DNA from: an uncultured Dorea sp.
GTDB taxonomy: Bacteria > Bacillota > Clostridia > Lachnospirales > Lachnospiraceae
NCBI GenBank assembly: GCA_947388185.1
Contig: CANDQP010000008.1
Coordinates: forward strand, 1 to 49,234
Direction: 5' to 3'
DNA: 49,234 nucleotides
Each line of letters begins with the position of its first letter. The first letter of the stretch is position 1. Shown here piece by piece: positions 40,201 through 46,943 of this stretch. Made by a program: the position numbers and the translations under genes. Under the pieces are notes generated by a model. The model made no database searches and was not told the DNA's origin. It was given only the letters and a program-made list of their open reading frames with translations.

Positions 40201-40306
40201 GATGGGCATTGCGGGAGACGACAGCTGGGGCGCGCTGACGCATCCTGAATATCTGTTGGATGTGAGCAGGAAGATGGAGTTTAGTTTTTGGTTCTGTGGT
40301 ATATAA
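37214..40306 (+). CDS. lacZ: GH2 beta-galactosidase (LacZ/EbgA-like)
   Basis: About 1030 aa in LacZ domain order: sugar-binding jellyroll, two Ig-like domains, TIM barrel, Ig-like and a C-terminal bgal small-chain domain. Acid/base Glu in WSCGNESYGGRD, nucleophile Glu in FICCEYTHAMGNSCG, and the Asn/His block 'VFKGVNRHEF'. It hydrolyses beta-galactosides in the cytoplasm (no signal peptide). ATG 37214 with AAGGAGG is clear. Position beside GH20 and a CUT1 importer suggests Gal-GlcNAc glycans such as mucin or milk oligosaccharide fragments. Confidence 0.94.
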   Translation: MSHIFDYDKLKDPQYFRDGRLDAHSDHSYYASGTDMEAGRETFKESLNGLWKFHYARNYGSAVAGFEKMDYCCRTWDDIHVPAHIQMEGYDVPQYANVQYPWEGHDEIRPGEIPEYFNPVASYVKYFTVPEKMKGRRLFISFQGAESGLALWLNGEFVGYSEDSFTPSEFELTDYVKEGENKLAAQVFKWTASSWCEDQDFYRFSGIYRDVYLYTVPDVHVRDLEIRAVPDETLKRAALTVRLETMVSGSAEAGKAVFVLERAGQAVFREEKQLGEENAYSFTVEEPKLWSAEEPNLYDLRIEIYDAESVLQEIIPEKVGFRRFEMKDHIMTLNGKRIVFKGVNRHEFSAVSGRHVSEAELRKDLETMKRNNINAIRTCHYPDASLIYRLCDEYGIYMMDENNLESHGTWDTGMMTGDFSEVVPNDRPEWLEMMLDRVNSTYQRDKNHPAILIWSCGNESYGGRDIYEMSQLFRKLDPTRLVHYEGVHHDRRYNDTSDMESQMYTPVEGIKEFLAKDRSKPFICCEYTHAMGNSCGAMHKYTDLTDTEPLYQGGFIWDYIDQSIYKKDRYGRDFQAYGGDFGERPTDYNFSGNGIVYGDREASPKMQEVKFNYQNITAEVGRSEVKVINKNLFVSTDTFECRVTVARDGKVIRRAALETCVEPLASEVYALPVPEEVVAGEYTVTVSFHTKEDQIWAQRGHEVAFGQYVYSVEDASCVCEGACCKGLAKACRKGVTVIQSTHNIGVRGEHFEVMFSILSGGLVSYRYAGREMLEAVPKPNFWRAPVDNDCGNQMQGRYAQWKIASMYISHKAPGEELFAPCRPEVKVNSDSAEVAFTYNLCTIPAAQCRVAYEVFGDGCVKTTLTYDPVKELGDMPEFGMMFKLSADYDHVKWYGLGPAETYADRKKGAKLGIYENLVKDNMAAYLVPQECGSKEEVRYAEVCDRKGRGMRFAMTSENGPMTFSALPYTPHELENAMHPYELPEVHYTVVRAAKGQMGIAGDDSWGALTHPEYLLDVSRKMEFSFWFCGI

Positions 40307-40332
40307 TATATAGAAATTAAATATTTGGATAG

Positions 40333-40360
40333 TTTGGCGCAGAAAATATTCTGTGCCAAA
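40333..40360. terminator. Hairpin between convergent lacZ and pdxY
   Basis: TTTGGCGCAGAA (40333-40344), loop AATA, TTCTGTGCCAAA (40349-40360), a 12-bp stem with one mismatch or wobble depending on strand. The following bases are not strongly U-rich on either strand, so strength is uncertain. Confidence 0.6.
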
Positions 40361-40384
40361 TTGCCGATGAGTCTGGCTTATTGG

Positions 40385-41260
40385 TTAGCCGAACTTTATC
40401 GGATTAGGATTCTTTGCCAGAAGAGACAGATACTTCTCATAGTTCACCCCGTCCTCGCGCGGCACCTGCTCTCTGACTGAGTCAAGAAGGGCAAGCTCCA
40501 AGAACGTGCCGGCCGTCTCTATAACAGAAGGAATAGAATCTCCCCGCGCGATGCCGGCGGTCAGACAGGAGGCGAACAGATCCCCTGTTCCGGAATAGCT
40601 GCCGCCTACATATGGGAAAGAGGAAAGAGAAGCCCCCTCCCGGTCAATGCACAGATTCCCCATCTGCTTCGTACCGTCATCATCCTGAAAATGAATCCCG
40701 GTAACGACTACGGTCTTTGGTCCGCTGCGGCATAATTCCTGTCCAAGCTCCTGGACTGCCTGTATCAGCTCGCGATGATCCCTGCGGCCGGCCAGCGCAT
40801 GATAATCGGCATCGGTCAGCAGGCATAATTCCGTCAGATTGGGTGTAATGATGTCGGACATGGAAACCAGTCTCTTCATCTGTGACAGAAGAGATAGGGT
40901 ATACATACAGTAAGTATCTCCGTCGTCGCCCATCACCGGGTCCACCAGGAGAAAGGTATCCGTTTTCTTAAAGGTATCCACAAATCGGAAGATCTGCCGA
41001 ATCTGTTCCTCGCTTGCAACGAATCCGGTATAGATCCCGTCAAAATGCTGCCCCATCTTCTCCCACTCCGAACGATAATATTCCATCTTGTCGGTATAAT
41101 CATCACAGTAGTAACTTGGATATCCTGTCTGGGCGGTCAGCAGTGCAGTCGGAAGGGGGCATGCCTGCACACCCATCACAGAGAGCACAGAGATGGCGGC
41201 GGTGAGGGAACACCGCCCAAAGCCCGACAGGTCATTGATCACAGCAATTTTTTTCGTCAT
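40385..41260 (-). CDS. Pyridoxamine/pyridoxal kinase, PdxY-like
   Basis: PfkB/ribokinase-like fold of the PdxK/PdxY kind. 'IAVINDLSGFGRCSLTAAIS' starts the family, 'DPVMGDDGDTYCMYT' binds substrate and metal, 'ITPNLTELCLLT' and the GSYSGTGDLFASCLTAG anion hole with the catalytic Asp. It phosphorylates B6 vitamers to salvage pyridoxal phosphate. 291 aa. It stands alone on the minus strand; a long hairpin (41289-41318) lies in its upstream region. Confidence 0.92.
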   Translation of the reverse strand: MTKKIAVINDLSGFGRCSLTAAISVLSVMGVQACPLPTALLTAQTGYPSYYCDDYTDKMEYYRSEWEKMGQHFDGIYTGFVASEEQIRQIFRFVDTFKKTDTFLLVDPVMGDDGDTYCMYTLSLLSQMKRLVSMSDIITPNLTELCLLTDADYHALAGRRDHRELIQAVQELGQELCRSGPKTVVVTGIHFQDDDGTKQMGNLCIDREGASLSSFPYVGGSYSGTGDLFASCLTAGIARGDSIPSVIETAGTFLELALLDSVREQVPREDGVNYEKYLSLLAKNPNPIKFG

Positions 41261-41288
41261 AATATATCATATCCTTCTCACATGAATC

Positions 41289-41318
41289 TTGATGTACATT
41301 TTCTAATGTTAACATCAA
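41289..41318. promoter_or_regulatory. Long inverted repeat upstream of pdxY
   Basis: TTGATGT (41289-41295) with ACATCAA (41312-41318), and inside them ACATT (41296-41300) with AATGT (41305-41309), separated only by a TA bulge. The repeat begins 29 bp upstream of the pdxY start codon. It could be an operator or a leader hairpin. Confidence 0.45.
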
Positions 41319-41398
41319 ACTGGATACTTTAAAAAGTCCAGATGCAGATAAAATAGACAGGCCAGTCCGTTCGATTCGAAATAAGTTAAAATATTATC

Positions 41399-41427
41399 TT
41401 GACATTCTATGATAACTAGGCTATAAT
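41399..41427 (+). promoter_or_regulatory. Consensus sigma-A promoter of tRNA-Arg
   Basis: TTGACA (41399-41404), 17-bp spacer, TATAAT (41422-41427): a perfect consensus promoter 31 nt before the tRNA, as expected for stable RNA. Confidence 0.9.
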
Positions 41428-41458
41428 GAATATCGTTGTAAATAACCTTGTGTTTTAT

Positions 41459-41532
41459 GTGGGCGTAGCTCAGCTGGATAGAGCGTTTGGCTACGGACCA
41501 AAAGGTCGGGGGTTCGAATCCTCTCGCCCACG
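41459..41532 (+). tRNA. tRNA-Arg (ACG)
   Basis: Acceptor GTGGGCG / CGCCCAC, D stem GCTC / GAGC, anticodon stem TTTGG / CCAAA with loop CTACGGA (anticodon ACG, expected to be read as inosine), T loop TTCGAAT, discriminator G. 74 nt, CCA not encoded. Confidence 0.96.
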
Positions 41533-41607
41533 CTTTAAGTCCTTGCAGATTGTCTGTGGGGACTTTTATCATATCGGCAGATTGTTTGCCGGGAGAGGAA
41601 TTCTTTG

Positions 41608-41760
41608 ATGGAGAAGAAGAAGATCAACTGTGAGGTGTGCAGGAATAACTGTGAGATGGAAGTGGAAGTGGATGACAAAGAAGTAATCGACGTCACGGGC
41701 AACGGATGTATGAAGGGATATATTTTTGCGCAGACTGCAGTTTCGGAGATGTCAGAGTAG
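41608..41760 (+). CDS. 50-residue four-cysteine protein resembling a DUF1667 / Fe4S4 N-terminal fragment
   Basis: The ORF begins MEKKKINCEVCRNNCEMEVE and continues through KEVIDVTGNGCMKGY. Cysteines 8, 11, 15 and 34 give C-x2-C-x3-C-x18-C, resembling the cluster-binding start of DUF1667 proteins and of molybdopterin oxidoreductases. A single metal or Fe-S cluster would be enough to hold so short a chain. GGGAGAGG at 41591-41598 with 9-nt spacing is a good ribosome site. It lies 75 nt after tRNA-Arg and may be read from the tRNA promoter. No full-length DUF1667 or GlpA/GlpB partner is adjacent. Function unknown. Confidence 0.7.
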   Translation: MEKKKINCEVCRNNCEMEVEVDDKEVIDVTGNGCMKGYIFAQTAVSEMSE

Positions 41761-41799
41761 GGCATTTCTTGAAGTTTTTGGCGGATATGACGCTATTTT

Positions 41800-41826
41800 T
41801 TGTAGACATTTACGCCAAAATATACT
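41800..41826 (+). promoter_or_regulatory. Candidate promoter of the PFK gene
   Basis: TTGTAG (41800-41805), 15-bp spacer, TATACT (41821-41826), about 50 nt before ATG 41877. The spacing is short. Confidence 0.4.
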
Positions 41827-41876
41827 AAGATATTACTATCGTCAGCAATTTTAAGGAAGGAAGGGAATCATTAACT

Positions 41877-43124
41877 ATGAAGAGAAATGTTATTGTTGGA
41901 CAGTCAGGAGGACCAACGGCAGCGATCAATTCAAGCCTTGCCGGAGTTTACCGCACAGCGAAGGATCGTGGAGCGCAGAAGGTATATGGTATGCTTCATG
42001 GTGTACAGGGTCTGTTAGAGGAGAGGTATATCGATCTGTCAGATCACATCAAGACAGAGTTGGATGCGGAATTATTGAAGAGGACGCCGGCGGCATTTTT
42101 AGGTTCATGCCGGTACAAGCTGCCTGAGATTCATGAGAACCGCGAAGTATACGATAAGATTTTTGAGATTCTTGAGAAGCTGGATATTGAAGCCTTTATC
42201 TATATCGGCGGCAATGATTCCATGGATACCATCAAGAAGTTGTCTGATTATGCGATCATTACAGGATTTTCAACGAGATTTATCGGATGCCCGAAGACGA
42301 TTGATAACGATCTGGCACTGACAGACCATACGCCGGGCTACGGAAGCGCTGCAAAATACATCGGAACATCTATGAAAGAGATCATCCGTGACGGATTCTG
42401 CTTAGAGCATGAGAAGGGAATCGTTACGATCGTAGAGATCATGGGACGTAATGCAGGCTGGCTTACAGGTTCAGCAGCCTTGTCCATGGGTGAGGACTGC
42501 GAGGGTCCGGACCTGATCTATCTGCCGGAGATCGAGTTCGACATTCATTCCTTCAGCGCGAAGGTTAAAGCACTGGTAGAGAAGAAGACGTCTATCGTAG
42601 TTGCGGTTTCTGAGGGGATCCGCACAGCAGACGGCACCTATGTATGTGAGCTTGGCAACAGTATCGACTTTGTCGATGCATTCGGACATAAGCAGTTATC
42701 AGGAACAGCGTCTTATCTTGCAAGCTTTATCGCGGGCGAGATCGGATGCAAGACTCGTGCGATCGAGCTCAGTACCCTGCAGCGTTCCGCATCGCATGCG
42801 GCATCCCGCGTAGATATCCTGGAAGCATATCAGGTAGGCGGTGCGGCAGTGAAGGCAGCGGACGAGGGAGATTCCGGCAAGATGGTAGTCCTGCAGAGAT
42901 TGTCCGATGATCCGTATCAGTGCGGAACTGAGGTGAAGGATGTCCACAAGATCGCCAACGATGAGAAGCTTGTTCCGAGGGAGTGGGTGAACGAAGAAGG
43001 TACCTATGTGACGAATGAGTTCATTTCCTACGTGAAGCCTTTGATCCAGGGAGATGTGTCACCGGTTATGGTTGACGGTATTCCGAGACATCTGCTTACA
43101 CCGACAGAGTTAAGCTATAGATAG
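41877..43124 (+). CDS. 6-phosphofructokinase, pyrophosphate-dependent type
   Basis: PFK fold with the nucleotide/PPi region GGNDSMDT (111-118) and PKTIDND (139-145). An Asp where ATP enzymes have Gly in GGDGS, together with Lys140, is the pattern of PPi-dependent PFKs. It makes fructose 1,6-bisphosphate reversibly from fructose 6-phosphate using PPi. 415 aa, as in the clostridial long-type PFP. AAGGAAGGAAGGG precedes ATG 41877. A strong terminator follows. Confidence 0.93.
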   Translation: MKRNVIVGQSGGPTAAINSSLAGVYRTAKDRGAQKVYGMLHGVQGLLEERYIDLSDHIKTELDAELLKRTPAAFLGSCRYKLPEIHENREVYDKIFEILEKLDIEAFIYIGGNDSMDTIKKLSDYAIITGFSTRFIGCPKTIDNDLALTDHTPGYGSAAKYIGTSMKEIIRDGFCLEHEKGIVTIVEIMGRNAGWLTGSAALSMGEDCEGPDLIYLPEIEFDIHSFSAKVKALVEKKTSIVVAVSEGIRTADGTYVCELGNSIDFVDAFGHKQLSGTASYLASFIAGEIGCKTRAIELSTLQRSASHAASRVDILEAYQVGGAAVKAADEGDSGKMVVLQRLSDDPYQCGTEVKDVHKIANDEKLVPREWVNEEGTYVTNEFISYVKPLIQGDVSPVMVDGIPRHLLTPTELSYR

Positions 43125-43147
43125 ACCTCTGTAAAAGACGGTTTTTC

Positions 43148-43205
43148 AATTCCCGGCAGCAAGACAGAATCAGATCTGTTCTGCTGTCCGGGAATTTTTA
43201 TTTTA
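43148..43205 (+). terminator. Terminator after the PFK gene
   Basis: AATTCCCGG (43148-43156) pairs with CCGGGAATT (43188-43196); inner pairs AGCA / TGCT and GACAGA / TCTGT strengthen it; the tail TTTTTATTTTATTTT follows. Confidence 0.93.
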
Positions 43206-43220
43206 TTTTCCAAAAAATAC

Positions 43221-43249
43221 TTGTATTTTCAGATGAAATCGAGTAATAT
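43221..43249 (+). promoter_or_regulatory. Candidate promoter of the pseudokinase operon
   Basis: TTGTAT (43221-43226), 17-bp spacer, TAATAT (43244-43249). About 100 nt of AT-rich leader follow, containing a 7-bp direct repeat ATTCGAT ATTCGAT (near 43291-43304). Confidence 0.5.
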
Positions 43250-43355
43250 ATAAATCACTCTAATATTCAAAAGAATCTTTTAAATCTGGTAATTCGATAT
43301 TCGATTTTCCCGTTAGTAATTTTAATAATCTGGCAAAGAAAAAGAGGTGATGCAA

Positions 43356-44846
43356 GTGGCATCAAAAGAAGAGTATGACGTATTGCGTCTGATTGAGCAC
43401 GGACAAACCTGTTATATCAGTTCAGAATGTGTGGAGGGATGGATACTGGCCGGTTGGCTTAAAAGTCAGCCAGGAATCCCCAAGGGCCGCCTGTTTGCCC
43501 TGATCCGGGATCTCACAGGGCAGTTGGGGATGCTCCATAAGTGCAGGAAGAAGCCTTGTTATCAGTATGTCAATCCGTACAGCATCGTGGTCACGGAAGA
43601 GGGGAGATTGTATTTCCTTGACCTGGAGGCGGGTTCTAACGAAAAACAGTTAAAATTCATGCAGAAGCGTGCTGTCCGGGAATGTTTTCTTCCGGCAGAG
43701 GAGGCGTACTACCAGAAGGCAAGTACCGGGCTTGACATCTATGGGGCGGGGAAGACCATCCAGTACATTCTGGCGGTTACGGTACCGCAGCCGCCGCTTA
43801 ACAGGCGGGAGGAAAGAAGATTTCGAAATATCATATCAAAATGTCTGAAATATCAATCTAAATTGGCATATCAAAATGCAGCAGAAATTCGCAGAAATAT
43901 TCCGCAATATCGAAAAAAGATAAGACACAGCCGTATCAGCAGAAGAAAGAAGGCCTTCATGATCGGCGGTGCAGCGTTGTTCCTTGCGGCGGCGTGGAAG
44001 CTTCAGGATTGGATTCAAATGGGGCGGCATCAGGCAGTAACCCAGGCATCACAGGAAGACCTGAAAACTCAGGAAACCGGGGAACCGCAAGAAGAGCTGA
44101 CAGAAGAATACAGATCTTATATGGAGCTTGCAATGGCGTACATCCTGGATGTGGAAGACTATGAGAAGAGCATCCGTTATCTTGAGAAGATTAAGAATGA
44201 CTATACACCGGCAGAGGATCTGCAGGAGGTAGTGGAGACACTTCTGGGGAGAAGAAAGGAGCCCGCAGAACTGGATAAACACTTGAAGGCGCTGGAGGAA
44301 GCGGCGCCAAAGGAAGGCCGCGAACGATGGTACCGGTGTCTGATCAGGGGCTACGGGTCGCTGAATACGAGACGGTCTTCTGAGTCCATTCTCCGGCTGG
44401 GCAAAGCCTGTCTGGACGAACTGGGCGAAGAGAGCGAAGAGTCAAAGGAAGTGAAGGAGTATATGGCTTCCGCCTGTGAGAGGGTGGAGGAATCAGAAGA
44501 GGCTGCGCGTATCTATGAAGAGCTGTTGGAACAGACGGAGGATAATGGGAAGAGAGAAGAGATCTACAGGAAAATTATTGTATTATATGAGAGTTGCGGA
44601 CAGAATGACCGGGCATTGGATGCCTGCATTCGGGGAGTCGGGGAGCAGACAGATTCAGAGGGGCTTAAGATCATGCATATCCGGCTGCTGTGTCAGGACA
44701 GCGCCGTAGACCGCGGGCTGTGCGTCCAGACAATACAGGGATATATCAGCCAGAGCAGGGAGATTCTTGAGATGGAAGAGTTTCAGAAGCTGCAAAGAGA
44801 ATATGAAATACAAGTGGAGGGTGATCACGTATGGGTAGGAAGATGA
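43356..44846 (+). CDS. Degenerate protein kinase (pseudokinase) with membrane helix and TPR-like repeats
   Basis: Residues ~1-190 fit a shortened protein-kinase fold. A hinge-like 'TCYISSECVEGWILAGWLKS' is followed by the helix before the catalytic loop, then CYQYVNPYSIVV where HRDLKPxNI should be, LDLEAG where DFG should be, and 'LDIYGAGKTIQYIL' like the DxxxxG helix of kinases. The Gly-rich loop, the VAIK lysine and the catalytic Asp are absent. One membrane helix (~203-219) and a TPR-like helical region (~245-480) follow. The plan recalls EssB/YukC-type pseudokinases but is not the same family. AGGTGAT (43344-43350) favours GTG 43356; GTG 43347 or ATG 43350 lie on it. It overlaps the next gene by 16 nt. 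Confidence 0.75.
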   Translation: MASKEEYDVLRLIEHGQTCYISSECVEGWILAGWLKSQPGIPKGRLFALIRDLTGQLGMLHKCRKKPCYQYVNPYSIVVTEEGRLYFLDLEAGSNEKQLKFMQKRAVRECFLPAEEAYYQKASTGLDIYGAGKTIQYILAVTVPQPPLNRREERRFRNIISKCLKYQSKLAYQNAAEIRRNIPQYRKKIRHSRISRRKKAFMIGGAALFLAAAWKLQDWIQMGRHQAVTQASQEDLKTQETGEPQEELTEEYRSYMELAMAYILDVEDYEKSIRYLEKIKNDYTPAEDLQEVVETLLGRRKEPAELDKHLKALEEAAPKEGRERWYRCLIRGYGSLNTRRSSESILRLGKACLDELGEESEESKEVKEYMASACERVEESEEAARIYEELLEQTEDNGKREEIYRKIIVLYESCGQNDRALDACIRGVGEQTDSEGLKIMHIRLLCQDSAVDRGLCVQTIQGYISQSREILEMEEFQKLQREYEIQVEGDHVWVGR

Positions 44847-46768
44847 AGAATATTGTTGCGTTGTTGGTAATACTGGGATTGATCTACTGGCAGCAGCCGC
44901 CTGCCGTTAGACCGGCATATGCCTGGGATGAAGGCAGCGGAGAGCAGAATATAAGCCCGGACCAGGAGACGGCTGCAGATTCGGATGGATCATGGGAAGA
45001 GGAGGATGAGATATCAGGAGGAACAGAAGAAGGAGATACATCGGAGAAGACAGAAGAATCCTTGGATGAATCGGATGAGAAAGAACCCCAGGGAGAGACA
45101 GAAGGGGAAGACAAGGAAGACAAAGAAGACAAAGAAGACGAACCGCCGATAGAATGCTTCAAGACGGTCATCCCGCCGGAGGACGGGCAGAACGGGTATT
45201 ACATGACCAGACCGGAAGCAGAAGTGCGTCATAACAGCGAGAGAGGGGTTACCAGATACTGCTTTACTGACAGCAGCGGGCGCAGGGAAGAAGGCGGGCT
45301 GACGGAAAAAGACGGCAGCTTTAAGATCGGAAGGGAACGTTTCCTTGAAGGCAGCAATCATCTGTCGGTATGGATGGAGGATGAAGCAGGAAAACGTGTG
45401 GAAGAATATGCGTTAGAGAAGACTTTTCTGGTTGATACGCAGCCGCCGTCAGTCAGGATCCGGACGCCTATGGGAGCAGAAGCCTGGTATCAGAAGGAGG
45501 TTTTCATCAATGCGTCCGGTGAGGATGGCGTCAGGGGGAGCCAGATTGAAGAGATTGCCTGCTTTGTGGGCAGCCAGAAGATCGGAAGCAGCAAGGAGTC
45601 TTCTGCCGGTTTCCTGATCTCCTGTGCGTCAGCAGGCGGGCAGGCGGTTCCGGTAACGGTGAGAGTGACAGACCGCGCCGGAAATATCGCAAGAGAGACG
45701 TGCGGTCTCTATATCGATCAGCGTCCGCCCAGAACAGCGGTGGAAGGGGTGTCAGACTACATGATCACCAGTGAACCGGTGGAGGTTGAATATCGGATAG
45801 AGGAGGAGAACGCTGTCGGGAAAATGGAGGCAGGCGCCAGATGGGAGGATCCCAGAGGACGGGTCATATATCTGGCGGCAGAAGAGTGGAAGGAAGAAGA
45901 AGGTGGCAAAAGTGCACGGCAGACCTTGAATGAGGACGGAATCTATCAACTGAGCGTCAGCGCATGGGATCAGGCAGGATATGAGGGCAGCAGCAAGGGA
46001 CAGGTGATCATAGACAGTGAGGATCCGGTCATCCGCCATGTAGATGAGCTGGACGGGCAGTATATGAAGAGCTTCTGCTGGGAATATCCGGCGGAAGAGA
46101 CGGTAGAGGACTTTACCAGCTATACTTACTCCGTGTGTCTGGACGGCAGGCCATATCATATCGGAGAGAATATCTTAAGAGAAGGGAAGCATGTATTAGA
46201 GGTACAGGCGGAGGATTCTGCCGGGAATAAGGGCAGGGCGGAGGCGGAATTTGCCATTGACCGAACGGCGCCCCGGATCATATTCGGAAATGCCAGGGAC
46301 GGACAGATCTACGAGGAAGCAATGAATTTTGAAGTATCGCTTGAGGATCAGGAAGATTATATCGAGGAAATTCGGATCAATGGGAAATTACAGAAGACCA
46401 CCGCTGAGAAAAAGACCTATTCCTATGAGGTAAAAGAGAGCAGGGACTACGAAGTCCTGGTGAAGGCGTATGACAGAGCCGGCAACTGTGCGGTATCACG
46501 GATGGATTTTACAGTGGCGCATAAGCAGAGCCTTCTTAACAAGTTTGCAGGACCGATCAGGAAGATGCTGGGAGTTCCTGTTCAAGAAAGTACGAAGGAT
46601 CAGGTGCTCCGGGAGCAGGAGGAGACAGGTGCAGAACCGATCCGCAGAGGCGGTATCGTTCTCCTTGGACTTGCGGGTACCGGATGTATAACTGCCATAA
46701 TCTGGCGGAGGAATACACTTCTGCTGTTGGCGGGCAGGCTTACGAATATTTGTAAAAAACAGTTGTGA
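44831..46768 (+). CDS. Ig-like repeat surface protein with acidic linker and C-terminal membrane anchor
   Basis: 645 aa. Signal peptide (1-30, ending RPAYAW); a strongly acidic Asp/Glu segment (~35-108) containing four 9-bp repeats; then several beta-sandwich, bacterial Ig/cadherin-like units with repeated 'VTDRAGN', 'AWDQAGY', 'AEDSAGNKG' and 'AYDRAGN' ends and 'DTQPPSVRI' / 'DQRPPRTAV' / 'DRTAPRIIF' starts. A C-terminal helix (~607-627) is followed by basic residues; no LPXTG. Likely an outward-facing membrane protein. ATG 44831 has GGAGGGTGAT upstream inside the pseudokinase gene, so translation of the two is coupled. Function unknown. Confidence 0.8.
   Translation: MGRKMKNIVALLVILGLIYWQQPPAVRPAYAWDEGSGEQNISPDQETAADSDGSWEEEDEISGGTEEGDTSEKTEESLDESDEKEPQGETEGEDKEDKEDKEDEPPIECFKTVIPPEDGQNGYYMTRPEAEVRHNSERGVTRYCFTDSSGRREEGGLTEKDGSFKIGRERFLEGSNHLSVWMEDEAGKRVEEYALEKTFLVDTQPPSVRIRTPMGAEAWYQKEVFINASGEDGVRGSQIEEIACFVGSQKIGSSKESSAGFLISCASAGGQAVPVTVRVTDRAGNIARETCGLYIDQRPPRTAVEGVSDYMITSEPVEVEYRIEEENAVGKMEAGARWEDPRGRVIYLAAEEWKEEEGGKSARQTLNEDGIYQLSVSAWDQAGYEGSSKGQVIIDSEDPVIRHVDELDGQYMKSFCWEYPAEETVEDFTSYTYSVCLDGRPYHIGENILREGKHVLEVQAEDSAGNKGRAEAEFAIDRTAPRIIFGNARDGQIYEEAMNFEVSLEDQEDYIEEIRINGKLQKTTAEKKTYSYEVKESRDYEVLVKAYDRAGNCAVSRMDFTVAHKQSLLNKFAGPIRKMLGVPVQESTKDQVLREQEETGAEPIRRGGIVLLGLAGTGCITAIIWRRNTLLLLAGRLTNICKKQL
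45107..45142 (+). repeat. Four 9-bp tandem repeats in the acidic linker
   Basis: GAAGACAAG, GAAGACAAA, GAAGACAAA, GAAGACGAA in frame. They encode an acidic E/D/K run, so unit number could vary without a frameshift and would alter linker length. Confidence 0.8.
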
Positions 46769-46791
46769 AGTTCGCTTTGTTATGATATAGT
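46763..46791 (+). promoter_or_regulatory. Promoter of the glpP leader
   Basis: TTGTGA (46763-46768, overlapping the stop of the Ig-protein gene), 17-bp spacer, TATAGT (46786-46791). It would start a ~145-nt leader before glpP. Confidence 0.55.
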
Positions 46792-46822
46792 TATAACAGT
46801 TGAATAGCAGTGTTGAGATAGG

Positions 46823-46872
46823 AGAGCGAATGAGGGCAGCAGAAGTGTTGTTGTGAAGTTTGCTCTTTTTTT
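46823..46872 (+). terminator. Leader terminator, probable GlpP-controlled antitermination site
   Basis: AGAGCGAA (46823-46830) pairs with TTTGCTCT (46859-46866), and an inner GGCAGCA / TGTTGTT stem closes around GAAG with several G-U pairs; TTTTTTT follows. It lies in the untranslated leader before glpP, the place where GlpP with glycerol-3-phosphate prevents termination in known glp operons. Confidence 0.7.
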
Positions 46873-46943
46873 CCGCAGGCAGCCAGTACAGCATTGCGTG
46901 ATTAACGGTGAATTCAGCAGCGCTGTACCAGAGGAGAGTAGAG

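Noticed and set aside
43347..44846. Active Ser/Thr kinase
   Set aside because: The N-lobe lysine, HRD aspartate and DFG aspartate are all missing, so catalysis by the usual mechanism is not supported.
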